Shown here piece after piece: positions 1 through 10,600 of a stretch of DNA of 60,290 nucleotides (the stretch's first letter is position 1; each line of letters begins with the position of its first letter). Below the pieces are notes generated by a model. It was given only the letters and a program-made list of their open reading frames with translations, did no database searches and was not told the origin of the DNA. Source of the DNA: Roridomyces roridus (lineage: Eukaryota > Basidiomycota > Agaricomycetes > Agaricales > Mycenaceae); contig JARKIF010000187.1 of assembly GCA_029378245.1 (NCBI GenBank), positions 1 through 60,290 on the forward strand, read 5' to 3'. A program made the translations under genes and the position numbers.

Positions 1-484
1 AATTCATCCCTTGCCAGAGGTAACGATTGGCCTCCGTCTCCGTGATGAGCGCGTGATTCTCGAGCCAGCCCGACACCTGAACGTACTGGCGGTAGTATCT
101 CCGCCAGTCGCTCATAGACTTCATGGGACGCTTACGCCACTTTTCAGCGAGCTTTACAAGGTCGCTGAACTTGTGGCGTTGGGCATCTTTGTCGGCGTCG
201 AACAGGGCGGTTATGTCGGTGACAAGTTGCGGCCATTTGGGGGTCGAGTAGTTTTTCAAACCCTCGAGGATGTTGACCACTTTGTGAGAGCAGTAATCCG
301 CGAGGCTCTCTACTTTTTCAACGTCTTCGGTGACGTTGTTCTCGACGAAGAGCTTCTCGAGGTGAGCGAGGAAGCGAACGACGTCTTGGGATTTACCCGT
401 GAACTTTTTGGGAGCTCCACGGGATTTGAGTGGCGGCATGTCCACTTGACTGCGCGCACGCGTAGAGGCGGGGAGATTGGACAT
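1..484 (-). CDS. Ty3-type retrotransposon gag, N-terminal part (runs off the left edge)
   Basis: An uninterrupted minus-strand reading frame starts at an ATG at 484-482 and is still open at base 1, giving about 161 residues. The start reads MSNLPASTRARSQVDMPPLK, followed by a helical region with GAPKKFTGK and later LEGLKNY and LADYCSHKV. This resembles the gag-like N-terminal domains of Ty3/mdg4 elements common in Agaricomycetes; that is recognition by eye, not a search. Gag packages the element RNA into particles. Upstream on the same strand, at 592, lies a probable LTR end with a GAGCCCACCG primer-site-like stretch in between, which fits a retroelement 5' end. No CCHC knuckle is seen, but that would lie beyond the window. 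The opposite-strand frame across 11-535 is treated as a shadow. Confidence 0.6.
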   Translation of the reverse strand, partial: MSNLPASTRARSQVDMPPLKSRGAPKKFTGKSQDVVRFLAHLEKLFVENNVTEDVEKVESLADYCSHKVVNILEGLKNYSTPKWPQLVTDITALFDADKDAQRHKFSDLVKLAEKWRKRPMKSMSDWRRYYRQYVQVSGWLENHALITETEANRYLWQGMN

Positions 485-591
485 GGTGATGGAACGAGGT
501 GCGATGGGGATACGAAGGTGAGTTGTGCGGGATGATTGTGGTCAACCGAAGCTGATTGTTGGTCTAGATTCCCCTCGCGGTGGGCTCCAGA

Positions 592-1559
592 TGTGATATC
601 GTAACAAGGTTTACGCTGAATGTGCACTCGACGGGTCGTTGGTCGTGCAATCCAGGTGAGTCGGGGAAATAGGCCAATGTAGCTCTCGGGACCGACAATG
701 ATCAGGCGACGGACTCGAATGGTAAAACCACAAAGTCTTTTGGGAGTGGCGGAAGTGTGAGTGAGATGGGATAGTTCGGGGAAGGAGAGAGGCGAAGGGC
801 GGAGTGTCTAGAAGATAGGAAGTGAGTCAACAAGACGATGAATATACCCTTCGTGAGTATATTCGAGCGTGTGGGCAGATGAGGACGAATGTGGCAGGAA
901 GATTGCTCTGGAGAGTTCGATTCTCTCTTCAAGCGGAAAGTGGAGGCACAGAATGTATTGCCCAAACGAGGCGGATACAAGGAGGTAATGCGACTACCAC
1001 TACTGAAATCCTCTAGGCTTTTATAGGCTACAAGAGTCCGACTATTTGGGCGTACGAGATAGAATTTAGATAAAGTTGAAACATGAAAAAATGAGAAAAA
1101 GGCTTGGGGAAAAATGTACCATGTGGAATTTTGAGTCCGGGCTGCTTATTGAGCAATCCAGAACGGTTCTAGACCTTCTGCAGCATGCGCGCAGCGCCAG
1201 GTGAAACCGGGAGTTGGCCAGTTTTGGGATTTTGGAACACATGTACGTCGGATTAAGGGTTTTGGGAGTGGAGCTGAGCATGTGAGGGAAAAGGGAAAAG
1301 GTTCCTCCCCAGGAACGAGGGGAATGAGACCGCATGGCGCATGGTTGAATGTTCTCGAAAGTTCGAAAGCCGAGCCGGAGGTTGCCGGTGATATTCCCAC
1401 GGTTGATATCGAGCTCGGTTGAGGCGCGCATGTACGAGGATCATCGTAAATGAACTCAGGAACCCGCCAGTGTGTTTCCTCGTGTGCAAAGGGATTTTGA
1501 TGCACAGAGACGAGCACGTTCGGTACCATTTTCATGTGAAACCATGAACTGGTATCACA
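592..1559 (-). mobile_element. Candidate 5' LTR of the Ty3-type element
   Basis: The segment starts TGTGATA on the plus strand and a matching TATCACA ends at 1559, giving 7-bp inverted TG...CA ends 968 bp apart. On the minus strand a TATA box (CCTATAAAAGCC) lies at about 1018-1029, between the two ends, as expected for a U3 promoter. The gag start lies 108 bp downstream of the proximal end. The partner LTR is outside the window, so the distal boundary rests only on the inverted ends and may be wrong. Confidence 0.35.
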
Positions 1560-1860
1560 GTATCAAGGCCTGGACTGGGAAAGCGAAACAAAAACCTCAC
1601 TGCTCCTTGAGCTGGGGTGTTGGTTTCCGCTGCCTACAGAAATTGAGGAAAGTGCCGCTTGGGTCTAATACACCTTGAGGCGGAAGCAATGAGTATATTG
1701 GACCTGTACCTGCTCGGAATTAATTTCGGGTGGATAAGTGCAATAAGGACAAAAGGAAGGGGTCTTTAGAGTCAAATTCACGCACAAGAACATGAACGTC
1801 GTCCGCTGACGACGTGGCATTGTAGCGGTTGAATGACGCATGAGCGCTGAGCAGCGGGAC

Positions 1861-1877
1861 ACTCGTTCGACTCGGGC
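1861..1877 (+). repeat. T-arm/B-box hairpin, degenerate module
   Basis: ACTCG-TTCGACT-CGGGC forms a 4-bp T-arm with a B-box-like loop. A T6 run follows at about 1891-1896. The 5' half of the module is not recognisable. Confidence 0.35.
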
Positions 1878-1886
1878 GGCGTGGCA

Positions 1887-2003
1887 CGGCTTTTTTGTTA
1901 CCAGTAGGATTAACAGTTGAGTGGAAGAAATTATTACCTGCTCGGAACTACGGAATGACAAATCGACGAAAGGATGAGAGAATACAAAAACCTGAAGCCG
2001 GAG
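1887..2003 (+). repeat. Direct repeat, copy 1 (copy 2 at 2601-2703)
   Basis: Both copies begin CGGCTTTTTTGT right after a T-arm hairpin, share GAAATTATTACCTGCTCGGAA and AAGGATGAGAGAA, and end GCCGGAG. They are the 3' flanks of two modules, so whole module-plus-flank units appear to have been duplicated. Confidence 0.65.
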
Positions 2004-2059
2004 GTCACTGACTCACAGCGAGTTGAAGTGATGAAATGTTCAGTCGGAGTCAGCGGGAC

Positions 2060-2076
2060 GCTCGTTCGATTCGAGT
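2060..2076 (+). repeat. T-arm/B-box hairpin, degenerate module
   Basis: GCTCG-TTCGATT-CGAGT forms a 5-bp stem with one G-T pair and a perfect B-box loop. T-runs follow at about 2098-2118. The 5' half is not identified. Confidence 0.35.
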
Positions 2077-2518
2077 GTTGGTTATATATATCTGCAGATT
2101 TTCCTTTTTTCCCCAGTGAGTAGGATCAACATTCGAGTATGTAGAAGCGAAATTGGACTGTTGTTGCCTTTGGGAGCTTGAAGTTCAAGTATGCAATACT
2201 AGTGATTGGATAAGCCCATAGTACCGGGATGTGATAAGCTCGCTCGAATGGAGCATGTGCGTTGGGCAGACCTTAGCTTTCCGTGCTTTTCGCGTCTGAC
2301 CTGAAAAACTGAGGAAAGGCAGCAACGAGGGAGAGCGTTGAACCTAATACATGAGACCTGTTTGAATCGGCGCTGCGGTACCGTGGTTGCGAAGCGTGGG
2401 CAAACCCTTCCGTGCTTTCTCGCGCCGCTAGACGGATGAAAAAATGAGAATGCATGAGGGGTGAGCGACAAGTACGTTTCTCTTCAATTCCTGTCGACAC
2501 TAAATATATACCAGTGGA

Positions 2519-2584
2519 GACCCAGTCGCACCTGCAATCATGTCACCCGAGAGGCGGCACGCTCGTTCGATTCGAGCGTGGGTC
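2519..2584 (+). ncRNA. tRNA-like module, D-arm-less form
   Basis: The closing stem is GACCCA/TGGGTC, followed by CCTGC and the T-arm GCTCG-TTCGATT-CGAGC (5 perfect pairs). The D-like arm seen in other copies is missing. A T6 run lies at 2605-2610, 20 nt beyond the 3' strand. Confidence 0.45.
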
Positions 2585-2600
2585 CATGGGTAAAGACGAA

Positions 2601-2703
2601 CGGCTTTTTTGTAACCAGTAGGGTTAAAGAAATTATTACCTGCTCGGAATTACGTTCGGTGGATGTGGAAAGGATGAGAGAACATGAAAACCTGCAGCCG
2701 GAG
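2601..2703 (+). repeat. Direct repeat, copy 2 of 1887-2003
   Basis: This is the 3' flank of the module at 2519-2584 and matches the flank at 1887-2003 with small indels. Confidence 0.65.
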
Positions 2704-2757
2704 TTTGGACTGCGAGGCAATGATCAACGGGACGCTCGTTCGATTCGAGTACCGGCT
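2696..2757 (+). ncRNA. tRNA-like module, short form
   Basis: The closing stem AGCCGG/CCGGCT (6 pairs) differs at almost every position from the GACCCA/TGGGTC stem of the previous module yet still pairs. The T-arm is GCTCG-TTCGATT-CGAGT. A T6 run lies at 2779-2784, 21 nt downstream. Confidence 0.45.
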
Positions 2758-3022
2758 ATGACACCGTTGCGCTGTCGCTTTTTTCCCAAGTGACTACTTG
2801 GAATCGACATTCGAGCAGAAGCAGGAAGTTGCCTTGGTTTGCTTGAAGTTCAAGGACGCAATACTACTTGGTGATTGAACAAGCCCGCACTGGGATGTTG
2901 GTCCGAGAGGTGAGGAACCTGTATGTATGATACTGACGCTGTTGGTAATAAGCTCGGTCGAATGAGCACCGATGAGGGGGACTGTTGATTCTGATGAACT
3001 TACACGAGTCAAAAGGCGACCC

Positions 3023-3039
3023 GCTCGTTCGATCCGAGC
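3023..3039 (+). repeat. T-arm/B-box hairpin
   Basis: GCTCG-TTCGATC-CGAGC forms 5 perfect pairs with a B-box loop. A T6 run follows near 3069-3074. The 5' half is not resolved. Confidence 0.35.
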
Positions 3040-3720
3040 GCGGATCGTATGCTGGCGGGCTTATATAATTTTTTCGAGTAGCATCAGCGCTTGCCTGGAT
3101 GCATGCGTCGTCGTGAAGGCAGATGCAGGCAGATGCTTGTTCTGACTCACCCTGGATACACACAGCGCCCTAGCCGCTGGCGGTGTTTGGAATTTCGTGC
3201 ACATGCGGAACCGGAACTTGCTCCTTTCCGCCGTTGACGTCAGTTTCGTTTCGTCTTCACGTCTTCACCGGTTAAAATTAGCCATAGAGAGAGGGTTGAC
3301 ATTCGGCGCATCAGATTCAGAAGGGATGGATGGTGGCCAGATGTTTTGATTTTTCCCCGAGCTTGGATACGGAGGACAGAAACGTTAACGATGTGATGCC
3401 AGAGCGCTCAAGGCGATGAAGGGCGGGTGAGAGGAGCGCAGATCAGACTCGTTGGCGAATCAGCGACATCCGGGAAGTAGGACCGTTCCGTCGGGGCGCA
3501 AAGACCGACCAGAGACATCCGTGGCCCGGGGGATTATCCAGGCTCAATAGTATGTAGTAAGACGACTGCGGTTCAGCGGCTCCGTCGCGGCGTAGAAAGT
3601 CCGCCATTGGAGAAGAGAGAGAGGAGAACAGCCTTGACAGAAATAGCCTTGGCAGCGCAGTCCACTCTCGGCTGTGCTCAACATAAAATAACTCTGCCAA
3701 ACTTGACTTTAGTCTCTCCC

Positions 3721-6311
3721 ATGTCAATACCGCCTGTTCCGCCCCGGCCATACTCTGCTGCTCCACAAGACCCATACTCCCAACCCTCCCCGCCTCACTT
3801 TACCGACCCTCTCGTCGCACCGCGGCCACACCGGGTGGATCCTTCGATCGGGATGAATGTGAGTCTAGTTTGTTGCTCTTTTTACGTATCCCGATGTCGT
3901 GCGACGTGCCGCTGCTGCTCTGGGGCTGGTGCTGGGACTGGGACGACGAAAAGGAGCCACCCTGCGTCGTCGAGCCCTTTGACAAGTCTCCTGCTGACTA
4001 TTCACCCCAGATGGCCCGTGATCTAGACAATACTCTCGCTGTCACGCCTCCAAGGACAAGCAGCGCCATGTATTACCAGCAGCCACAAACGCTGTCTCCT
4101 CCGATGGGCAGCACCCAAGCGAGTCCCCAGTGGTCTCCTTGGGCACCTGCACCGAATCCATCGCTGACTCCTGCGCCACCCATGGGACGGACACCATCAC
4201 CGATGCCGATGCGCCTTCCGTCTCCACCACGGGACGGGAATCTGACCGTCCCTCTCCCGTCTTTGAGTGCACTGCAATCTGCGCTCGGCACTGTAACGAA
4301 TCCCAACCACGATCCCGCCCTCCAACTCGCCTGGGCGCGCGATGTCCTTTTCCTCGTCGATCGCACACCATCGCTGGCAGCCTCACCTCTCGTCGCTGCT
4401 GCTGTACCCCTCGTATTCTCCCTCTGCTCTGCCTCACCACCACCACCCGAAGCCGTCTATCTCCGCGCCACCTTCTGCGCCTCTTCCGCTCCACCCGCCC
4501 TCTCCGCCCTTACCCCCGGCGGTGCACCCAATCCACGCTCGGCATTCCGTGATTTTGAAGCCGCTGCACGTGCAGGATATGCTCCAGCGTGGTTCCGCCT
4601 CGCTCGCGACTACGAAGCCTTTGCAGACTTTCCCCATGCCCTCGATTGCCTGCGACGCGGCGCCAAGGCGGGTGACGCTGCGTCCCTACAACGCCTTGGC
4701 ACCGCACATCTCCTCGGCCAGCTCGGCCTACAAGCCAGTCCCGAGGAGGCGCTCAATAACCTTTCCCGGGCTGCTGTACGGGCAAGTCTCCAATGTGCAG
4801 CTCCGGCTTATGTTTTTGCGCTGCTGCTTTTGGGTGAATTTACTGCACCGGGGAGTGGGCCTGAGCCTGCACGTCCGGTAGGGGTTCCTCCACAGCTGCT
4901 TCCTGCGTACCTTCCCGCGGGTCAGAGCAAGGAGGCTTACGCACGTGCGCTTCTTGAGCGCGCGGCAGCGCTGCATTTCGCCCCAGCGCAGTATAAGCTC
5001 GGGCATGCGTTTGAGTTTGCTGTACCTGTCGGGTATGTGCTGTTCTTGTTCGCCTCCCTCCCTATACCCATTCATTCATTTGTAGTGCATTCCCATTCGA
5101 CCCGCTCCTGAGTGTCCAATGGTACTCGCTCGCTTCGCAAGCTGGCGAAGCCGAGGCGGATATGGCACTCAGCAAGTGGTTCTTGTGTGGTGCCGAGGGG
5201 GCGTTTGACAAGGACGAGTCGCTTGCGAGGACGTTTGCTGGCAAGGCTGCGGCCAAGGGTTTGGCGAGTGGGGAGTTTGCGATGGGGTACTATGCGGAGG
5301 TGGGCATTGGTGGAGGTGTTGACGTGGCGGCTGCGAGAGGGTGGTATGAGAAGGCGGCGGCGCATGGGAATAATGATGCCAAGGAGAGGTTGAAGGCGCT
5401 TGCATTGGCGGTGCCGCAGGTGTGTTTTCTTTTTTTTTTCCCGAGTGGCGACTGGTGTAGCTGACAAGGTTTGCAGACTCTCGGACGGACGGAGCACGAT
5501 GCCCTCACGGGCGACAAGCTTGTACGAAAACGGACGCAAGCGAGGATGCGGAGTAACGAGAATGGGTGCGTGCCAATCATTTCTTTCGTAGATGGCGATA
5601 TTGACCTCGCATCCCCGCAGTTTGGCGAATCCCTACCCTGAGCCGGAATCTCCGTACGACGCGCCGAACCCACATCCGCCATATGGGGCTCCGGCACCGC
5701 AGCCCGGGAACCCGTATGGCGTGCCGCCAGGTGCCCAGCCGGCAGCTCCGTATGGCGCGCCTGCACCTGGACCTGCTGGTGGTCGACCACCGCCACAAGG
5801 ACAATTTGATCCCTCGCAGCGCCGAACGAGGGTGATGGAGCTCGCGAGGAAGAGTTCGTTGATGGAAGGGAGCTCTGGGGGGTATAATCGACCGGGGAGT
5901 GCGAGTGCCGGACGAGGGAGGGGCGGTATGCCCATGCCTGCTGTGCAAGAGCAAGGGCATCGAAGGGAGGGGAGTTTGCCGCCACCCCAGCAACAGAGGC
6001 CGCCGATGCATCAACGGGAGAGCAGTTTGGCGCCACCTGGGGCCGGGGCTGGGAGGGGAGCTGGGAGGGGGTATTCGTTGGCGGATCCCGGGTCTGCGTC
6101 TGCTGGGCCCAGGCCGTCGAGTGCTGCCGGACCTGGACCTGGCGGGCGAGCACCTGGGACGCCGCCGAATCGACGTACACCTCTCCCCACGACGGCACCG
6201 GATCGAGATGAAGGGATCGCGACGCCTGTGGGTGGGGGAGGGCCTGCTACGTTTGCGGAGATGGGATTTACGGGGGCGAAAGCGGAGGAAAGGGATTGTG
6301 TTATTATGTGA
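3721..6311 (+). CDS. SKT5/Chs4-like Sel1-repeat protein, CaaX-terminated (chitin synthase regulator)
   Basis: Five exons (3721-3858, 4011-5032, 5086-5419, 5477-5565, 5621-6311) with GT-AG borders and compatible phases give about 757 residues. The N-terminus is Pro-rich and disordered. The middle carries Sel1/TPR-like helical repeats, for example AFRDFEAAARAGYAPAWFRL, LLERAAALHFAPAQYKLG and ARGWYEKAAAHGNNDAKERL. The C-terminal third is a Gly/Pro-rich tail (PYGAPAPGPAGG) ending in CVIM, a farnesylation-type CaaX box. Sel1 repeats plus a CaaX box are the layout of Skt5/Chs4 proteins, which recruit and activate chitin synthase III at the membrane at sites of wall growth. The family assignment is inference from this layout. 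The ATG chosen is the first in frame before the Pro-rich exon. The gene appears intact and lies between repeat-rich regions. Confidence 0.8.
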
Positions 6312-6507
6312 GAGAGATATATCGTCGAATGCTTGCCTGCCTGCACACATACCTTACGGTACATACATACATACAGCTGCTTTCTTTTCTTGTTGTAGTT
6401 ATTTTATTTTGCAAGTGAATGGACTTTCGAGTAGATCAGTGTATGTTTCGTTCAATTTGGAGGAGCGCGAGTCGACTTGAGTTGAAAAAAGGGGGAATTG
6501 GCAATAT

Positions 6508-6600
6508 GAACCACCCCTGAATCGAACAGGCAGCCTGCTGAATTGAAGGTGCCAGGATAACAAATCACTTGAAGCAGGTGCGAACCATCGCGAGTGGGTC
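6508..6600 (-). ncRNA. tRNA-like module
   Basis: Acceptor-like GACCCAC/GTGGTTC (6 of 7 pairs), D-like GCGA/TCGC with a 4-nt loop, long-loop stem CCTGC/GCAGG, T-arm CCTG-TTCGATT-CAGG. T6 (plus-strand A at 6485-6490) lies 18 nt past the 3' strand. Confidence 0.5.
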
Positions 6601-6713
6601 TTGTTTGAATTGTTCATTGGGTGGTCATGTCCTTGGCTCGAAAGCTTGAGATATATGTAGGTACAGTTAGTGCAAAGGTTAGCTTGCCAAAAATGCAACG
6701 ACAACATTCTAGC

Positions 6714-6799
6714 ATACCACGCCTGAATCGAACAGGCTGCCTGCAGAATTCACGCTTACATGGGCATTGAAAGCAGGTGCGGACCTCCGCCAGTGGCTC
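6714..6799 (-). ncRNA. tRNA-like module
   Basis: Acceptor-like GAGCCAC/GTGGTAT (partly wobble), D-like GCGG/CCGC around AGGT, long-loop stem CCTGC/GCAGG, T-arm GCCTG-TTCGATT-CAGGC. T5 (plus A at 6689-6693) lies 20 nt downstream. Confidence 0.5.
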
Positions 6800-6910
6800 T
6801 GGTTCGTATCGTTCCTTTGCTTGTAATATTCTTGATGAGTCGAGAGCTTGAGAAATATTGCGGAACCTGCCAGCCAAAATGTTACTACCCACGGCTTCTG
6901 TATACGTAGT

Positions 6911-6999
6911 AAACCACGCCTGGATCGAACAGGCTGCCTGCTGAATTAAACTACCTACATCAACTATTGGAAGCAGGTGCGAACCATCGCGAGTGGATC
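6911..6999 (-). ncRNA. tRNA-like module
   Basis: Acceptor-like GATCCAC/GTGGTTT, D-like GCGA/TCGC around TGGT, stem CCTGC/GCAGG, T-arm GCCTG-TTCGATC-CAGGC. Only a T4 run is present (plus A at 6876-6879), 31 nt downstream. Confidence 0.5.
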
Positions 7000-7152
7000 T
7001 TGTTAACACTGTTCCTTTGCTTGTTCCTTTGCTCGTAATGTTACAGTCCTTGACTTCTTGTTCAAGTTGTTTTCTCCCTTGTATGTTTCTTTAAATTTTG
7101 GAGTGCGAGTCGACTTGGGTCGAAAAAAGGAGGATTACACATAGAATTGAAC

Positions 7153-7236
7153 CAACCACGCCTGGATCGAACAGGCTGCCTGCTAGTACAAGCTATCACG
7201 GACAATGGAAGCAGGTGCGGCCACCGCAAGTGGTTC
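7153..7236 (-). ncRNA. tRNA-like module
   Basis: Acceptor-like GAACCAC/GTGGTTG, D-like GCGG/CCGC around a 3-nt TGG loop, stem CCTGC/GCAGG, T-arm GCCTG-TTCGATC-CAGGC. T6 (plus A at 7123-7128) lies 24 nt downstream. CATATAACG lies about 30 nt upstream of the 5' strand. Confidence 0.5.
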
Positions 7237-7328
7237 TGGTTCAAGTTATCTTCTCCCTCGTTATATGCTGATTTTTGAAGACAAAAAATAACACCACTGA
7301 AAAAAAGAAGTGATCGACGCAAGGAAGT

Positions 7329-7414
7329 GAACCACGCCTGAATCGAACAGGCTGCCTACACGGCGGAGCCACAAGTATGGTACTGGGAGCAGGTGCGGCC
7401 ACCGCAAGTGGTTC
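7329..7414 (-). ncRNA. tRNA-like module
   Basis: Acceptor-like GAACCAC/GTGGTTC pairs at all 7 positions. D-like GCGG/CCGC; stem CCTGC/GTAGG keeps five pairs with one G-T; T-arm GCCTG-TTCGATT-CAGGC. T7 (plus A at 7300-7306) lies 22 nt downstream. This is one of the best-formed copies. Confidence 0.55.
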
Positions 7415-7521
7415 TGGTCCGTATCACGTTCCTTTGCTTGTAATGTCCTTGCTTCGAGAGCGTCCATGTCTTATGTGAGTTGTTACCCTGCCAAAAGGCA
7501 GTAACTTCTTGACCTTCTAGT

Positions 7522-7613
7522 AAACCACGCCTGAATCGAACAGGCTGCCTGCTGAAACATCTTTGAAGACCAGCACCAAATTGGAAGCAAGTGCGAACCA
7601 TTGCGAGTGGGTC
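7522..7613 (-). ncRNA. tRNA-like module
   Basis: Acceptor-like GACCCAC/GTGGTTT, D-like arm GCAA/TCGC (weaker), stem with CTTGC opposite GCAGG, T-arm GCCTG-TTCGATT-CAGGC. T4 (plus A at 7493-7496) lies 25 nt downstream. The Mutator-like element is inserted 27 bp beyond the 5' end of this module. Confidence 0.45.
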
Positions 7614-7648
7614 TTGTTCGTATCGTTTCTTTGCTTGTGATGTTGTTG

Positions 7649-10600
7649 TAGACTCGAGACCAGTCTGTCTATGATATGTCGATAGACAGACTGGTCGATC
7701 TGGGAAATGATCAAAGGGAGGCGCGGCTTGCCTTTTTGGGCGATTTCGGCATTGACCTCGTGACTGATGCCAGCAATTGGCCGGGAAGCGGGTTGATTGG
7801 TCCTCAGTTGATCGGAAATAATGGCCGAAGATGTCAAGATAAGAGCGGAAGGCAACCTTAGTCCCGTCCCCGACGCCACCGCCGTCCCGTAGCTTTGTTC
7901 GGACCCAGACGCCAGCTAGCCCCGTCCGCTCTCTTCAACGCCGCCTCACTCCCTCATCGTACGGTCATACGTCTGTCGCTGAAGCCCTGCCCCGGAGGCC
8001 GCTTGATATGAAGACGGCCCATGATCGCGAAGCTCATCTGGCGATGGCAGCCACCACCTGAGACCGCATCCATTGCAATTACACGCGGCACTTACTTCGC
8101 CCTTTGCACATCCTGAGGACAGTCCATGGTCGCAAGGAGGGCGAAGGTTCCTTCAAAGTTCTTCGGACGAGAGAATCACAGGGAGGGTATCCAAAGTACG
8201 TTCCTTTGCTTTCATTTCCAAAGTTGGCCGACAGGCATTGCGCCGAACGTCCCAAGCTCTGCCATCGGAGTCTAGCGCCATTCCCCTTCCCCTGGCCTCT
8301 GCTCCTCCGGCCCTCCTGTACACACTCATCATCGTCAAGCACACAATTCCCCCTCAAGTCGTTGCCTTCACCCATGCAAAGCATCCGTCTTGCAATCGAG
8401 GACTTTACACAACTGTCAACAGGCTGCTGCCCGCCCGCGGGACCAGGGGAAGATAGTCAAGGGCGCCACGGACGGAGCAAGGGGCACGCAAATGCGCTGA
8501 CTGCGACTGTCATCGACGAGCTGCGGCCCTTGCTGGGACGCATTCCTCTCGTCAGAATCCAACCGAACGAGGGAGGCGCTATGCTGAGATGGTCCTGGGC
8601 TGCTGTCGGAAGAGTCTGAAAAGTACCTCTGGTGTCACGCCCGACGCGGGAGAAGCCCGTCGATGCCGACGGCCGCGTCAGCGTGAGGAGTGCGCTGAGA
8701 GCATCCGGCGATGGCCTCGAGAGGGGGGTAAGGTGTGGGGAAGCGAGAGGGACGGCGTACACGGTACAGGGAGATGTGTGCCAAGTGTTTTCATCTTCAC
8801 GAAGTCCCTGGTTTTCTCGTCAGTACGAAATGCAAAACGATGTTGAAACATGCAATTCACCAAAGCATCGACGAGCGAAGCGCCCCAACCACCGAGATCA
8901 TCCCCGCCGCCCAAGCTTACAGGCAGCAACTCATCGTGGCCGAATGCGAATTGCCTGTGCAACAACAAACATTACTCGAATTTACTCTGGCAGACGCAAG
9001 CCTGCTCACTTGTACGCATCATAAATCGTCGAAAAGATCTGCCGAACAGCGGCCTTCGAGGAGTACTTTGTGGGGACCCTCCAGCCTGTGAAGGCGAACC
9101 TGGCTGTGAATTTTCTGATGAAGGCCTGTAAGCAAGACCTGGCATGTGTAGCAAGTTCAAAATAATTACATGGGATCGGTCTTCAAACATATTCGAGTGT
9201 TAAATACTTAGTATGCTTGGCATCGTCTGTGTCCGGGAGAAATGACCCAAGCGCATCCCGCTTCCCTGAAGAAGTCTCAGTTGGCCTCGCGGCCTCTCTC
9301 CGAGTCGAGTGCAAACGATGTTCATGAATATTGGTATGTATCCAGTACAGACTAGTGCCGAAGTAAACGAAGATTGTTTACCGACATCGTCACAGAAAGT
9401 CCCAACCAGCAGCCAATCCACATCCTGCTCTGCGCAATGTTGGAACCGATCGCAGTGACTTGACTGCCCACTGGCAGTCTTACACATTTTTCGTCAGGTC
9501 TATCTGCCAACTGCCCTTGTAAAAAGATTACTGGTTCAAGGAATTGTTGAGGTTTTCTGACACCAATTTCAAGTGCTCGGTTCTTCGATATGGAGAGTGG
9601 ACGAAATTTCTTATTTTTCAGCGCCGTCGAGACTCGCGTTCAAAAGATACATGTATCGGGCCTCGAGGAGTGGCATTGGGGCCTGAAGCATGATTCTTTC
9701 AGGTATTCTAAGCGCAGTAGTCTCATGAATTGTCGCAATAAGGATCGACCTGAGGACTATCAGGACTATCAGGATACGGATAGTCTGCGCATGCATGAGA
9801 GAAGAAAAGTGCTAGATATGTCGGCAAAGGTGTTCCAGATGACAAGTAAATTTGGAGCAGAGAGCAATCCCGCAGCAGAGAACCGGGGTGAATTATTGAT
9901 TTGGAAAAAAATTGAAGCAGCGTAGAATGGGAGACAGCAAAGATCGTCAAGGCAGAGTCCGTTCCAGTGTTCGACCAAAATCAACGGATAGAAGTTGCGA
10001 GTGCTTCCAGCAGGGCCCAGGGGCATGTATGACCTAGGTAGTAAATATGAACTGTCGCGACTCGCCGAACTTGACTTGAAGGTGGCCTGCCCAGACGCCG
10101 GACTCGGACAACCGTTAATGGCGAGCGCGTCTTGACGCGGCACGAAGTAGGGAACCAGGAACAGTCGAGAAGCAGGCGGACGGAGTAGTGTAGCGGCGGC
10201 AGTGAGCGCTAGAAGGACGCCACTGCCATTGCGTCCCCATCAACTGAGGACCAATCAACCCTGTACCGCAATTGGCCAGCAAACGACCTCCCTTTCCCTT
10301 GCTCTCCCCATCCTCGTGCGACTCAGCCCAGCGACTGGGCCCGTCAAAATCCTCCTCAAACTCGCTGGAGACCACTCTCAGAAATCCACGGCCCCACCCA
10401 CAAGAGCAAGGCGAGCGCGACCAGCCCAAGACCAGCCACTCCATCCGCATTCGACCCACCCCATAATCCTCACCTCTTTGCGACTCCACGCCCGAATAGT
10501 TACCGGTTCAGACATGCCGCGTCCGAACGTGAGGGCAGAACGGGCTTGAGATGGATGACTTTGAGGCCAGGTGAAGGTACGTGCTCAATGCTCATTCTAT

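Larger units (their letters stand above)
1560..3440. other. Gene-poor stretch with plus-strand T-arm modules
   Basis: No convincing gene is seen. The stretch holds five plus-strand T-arm/B-box hairpins (listed separately) and a direct repeat. Between 3100 and 3440 nothing is recognised beyond sequence that may belong to the promoter region of the following gene. Confidence 0.5.

Noticed and set aside
702..1535. Several 90-130-residue frames near the left edge
   Set aside because: They overlap in several frames within the candidate LTR and show no domain or splice support.
5290..6198. Long minus-strand frames over the SKT5-like C-terminus
   Set aside because: They are shadows of the Gly/Pro-rich exon, which has matching splice sites and a CaaX end on the plus strand.
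8073..10549. Short frames inside the first Mutator-like element as transposase
   Set aside because: No DDE-type signature or recognisable motif is present in any frame.
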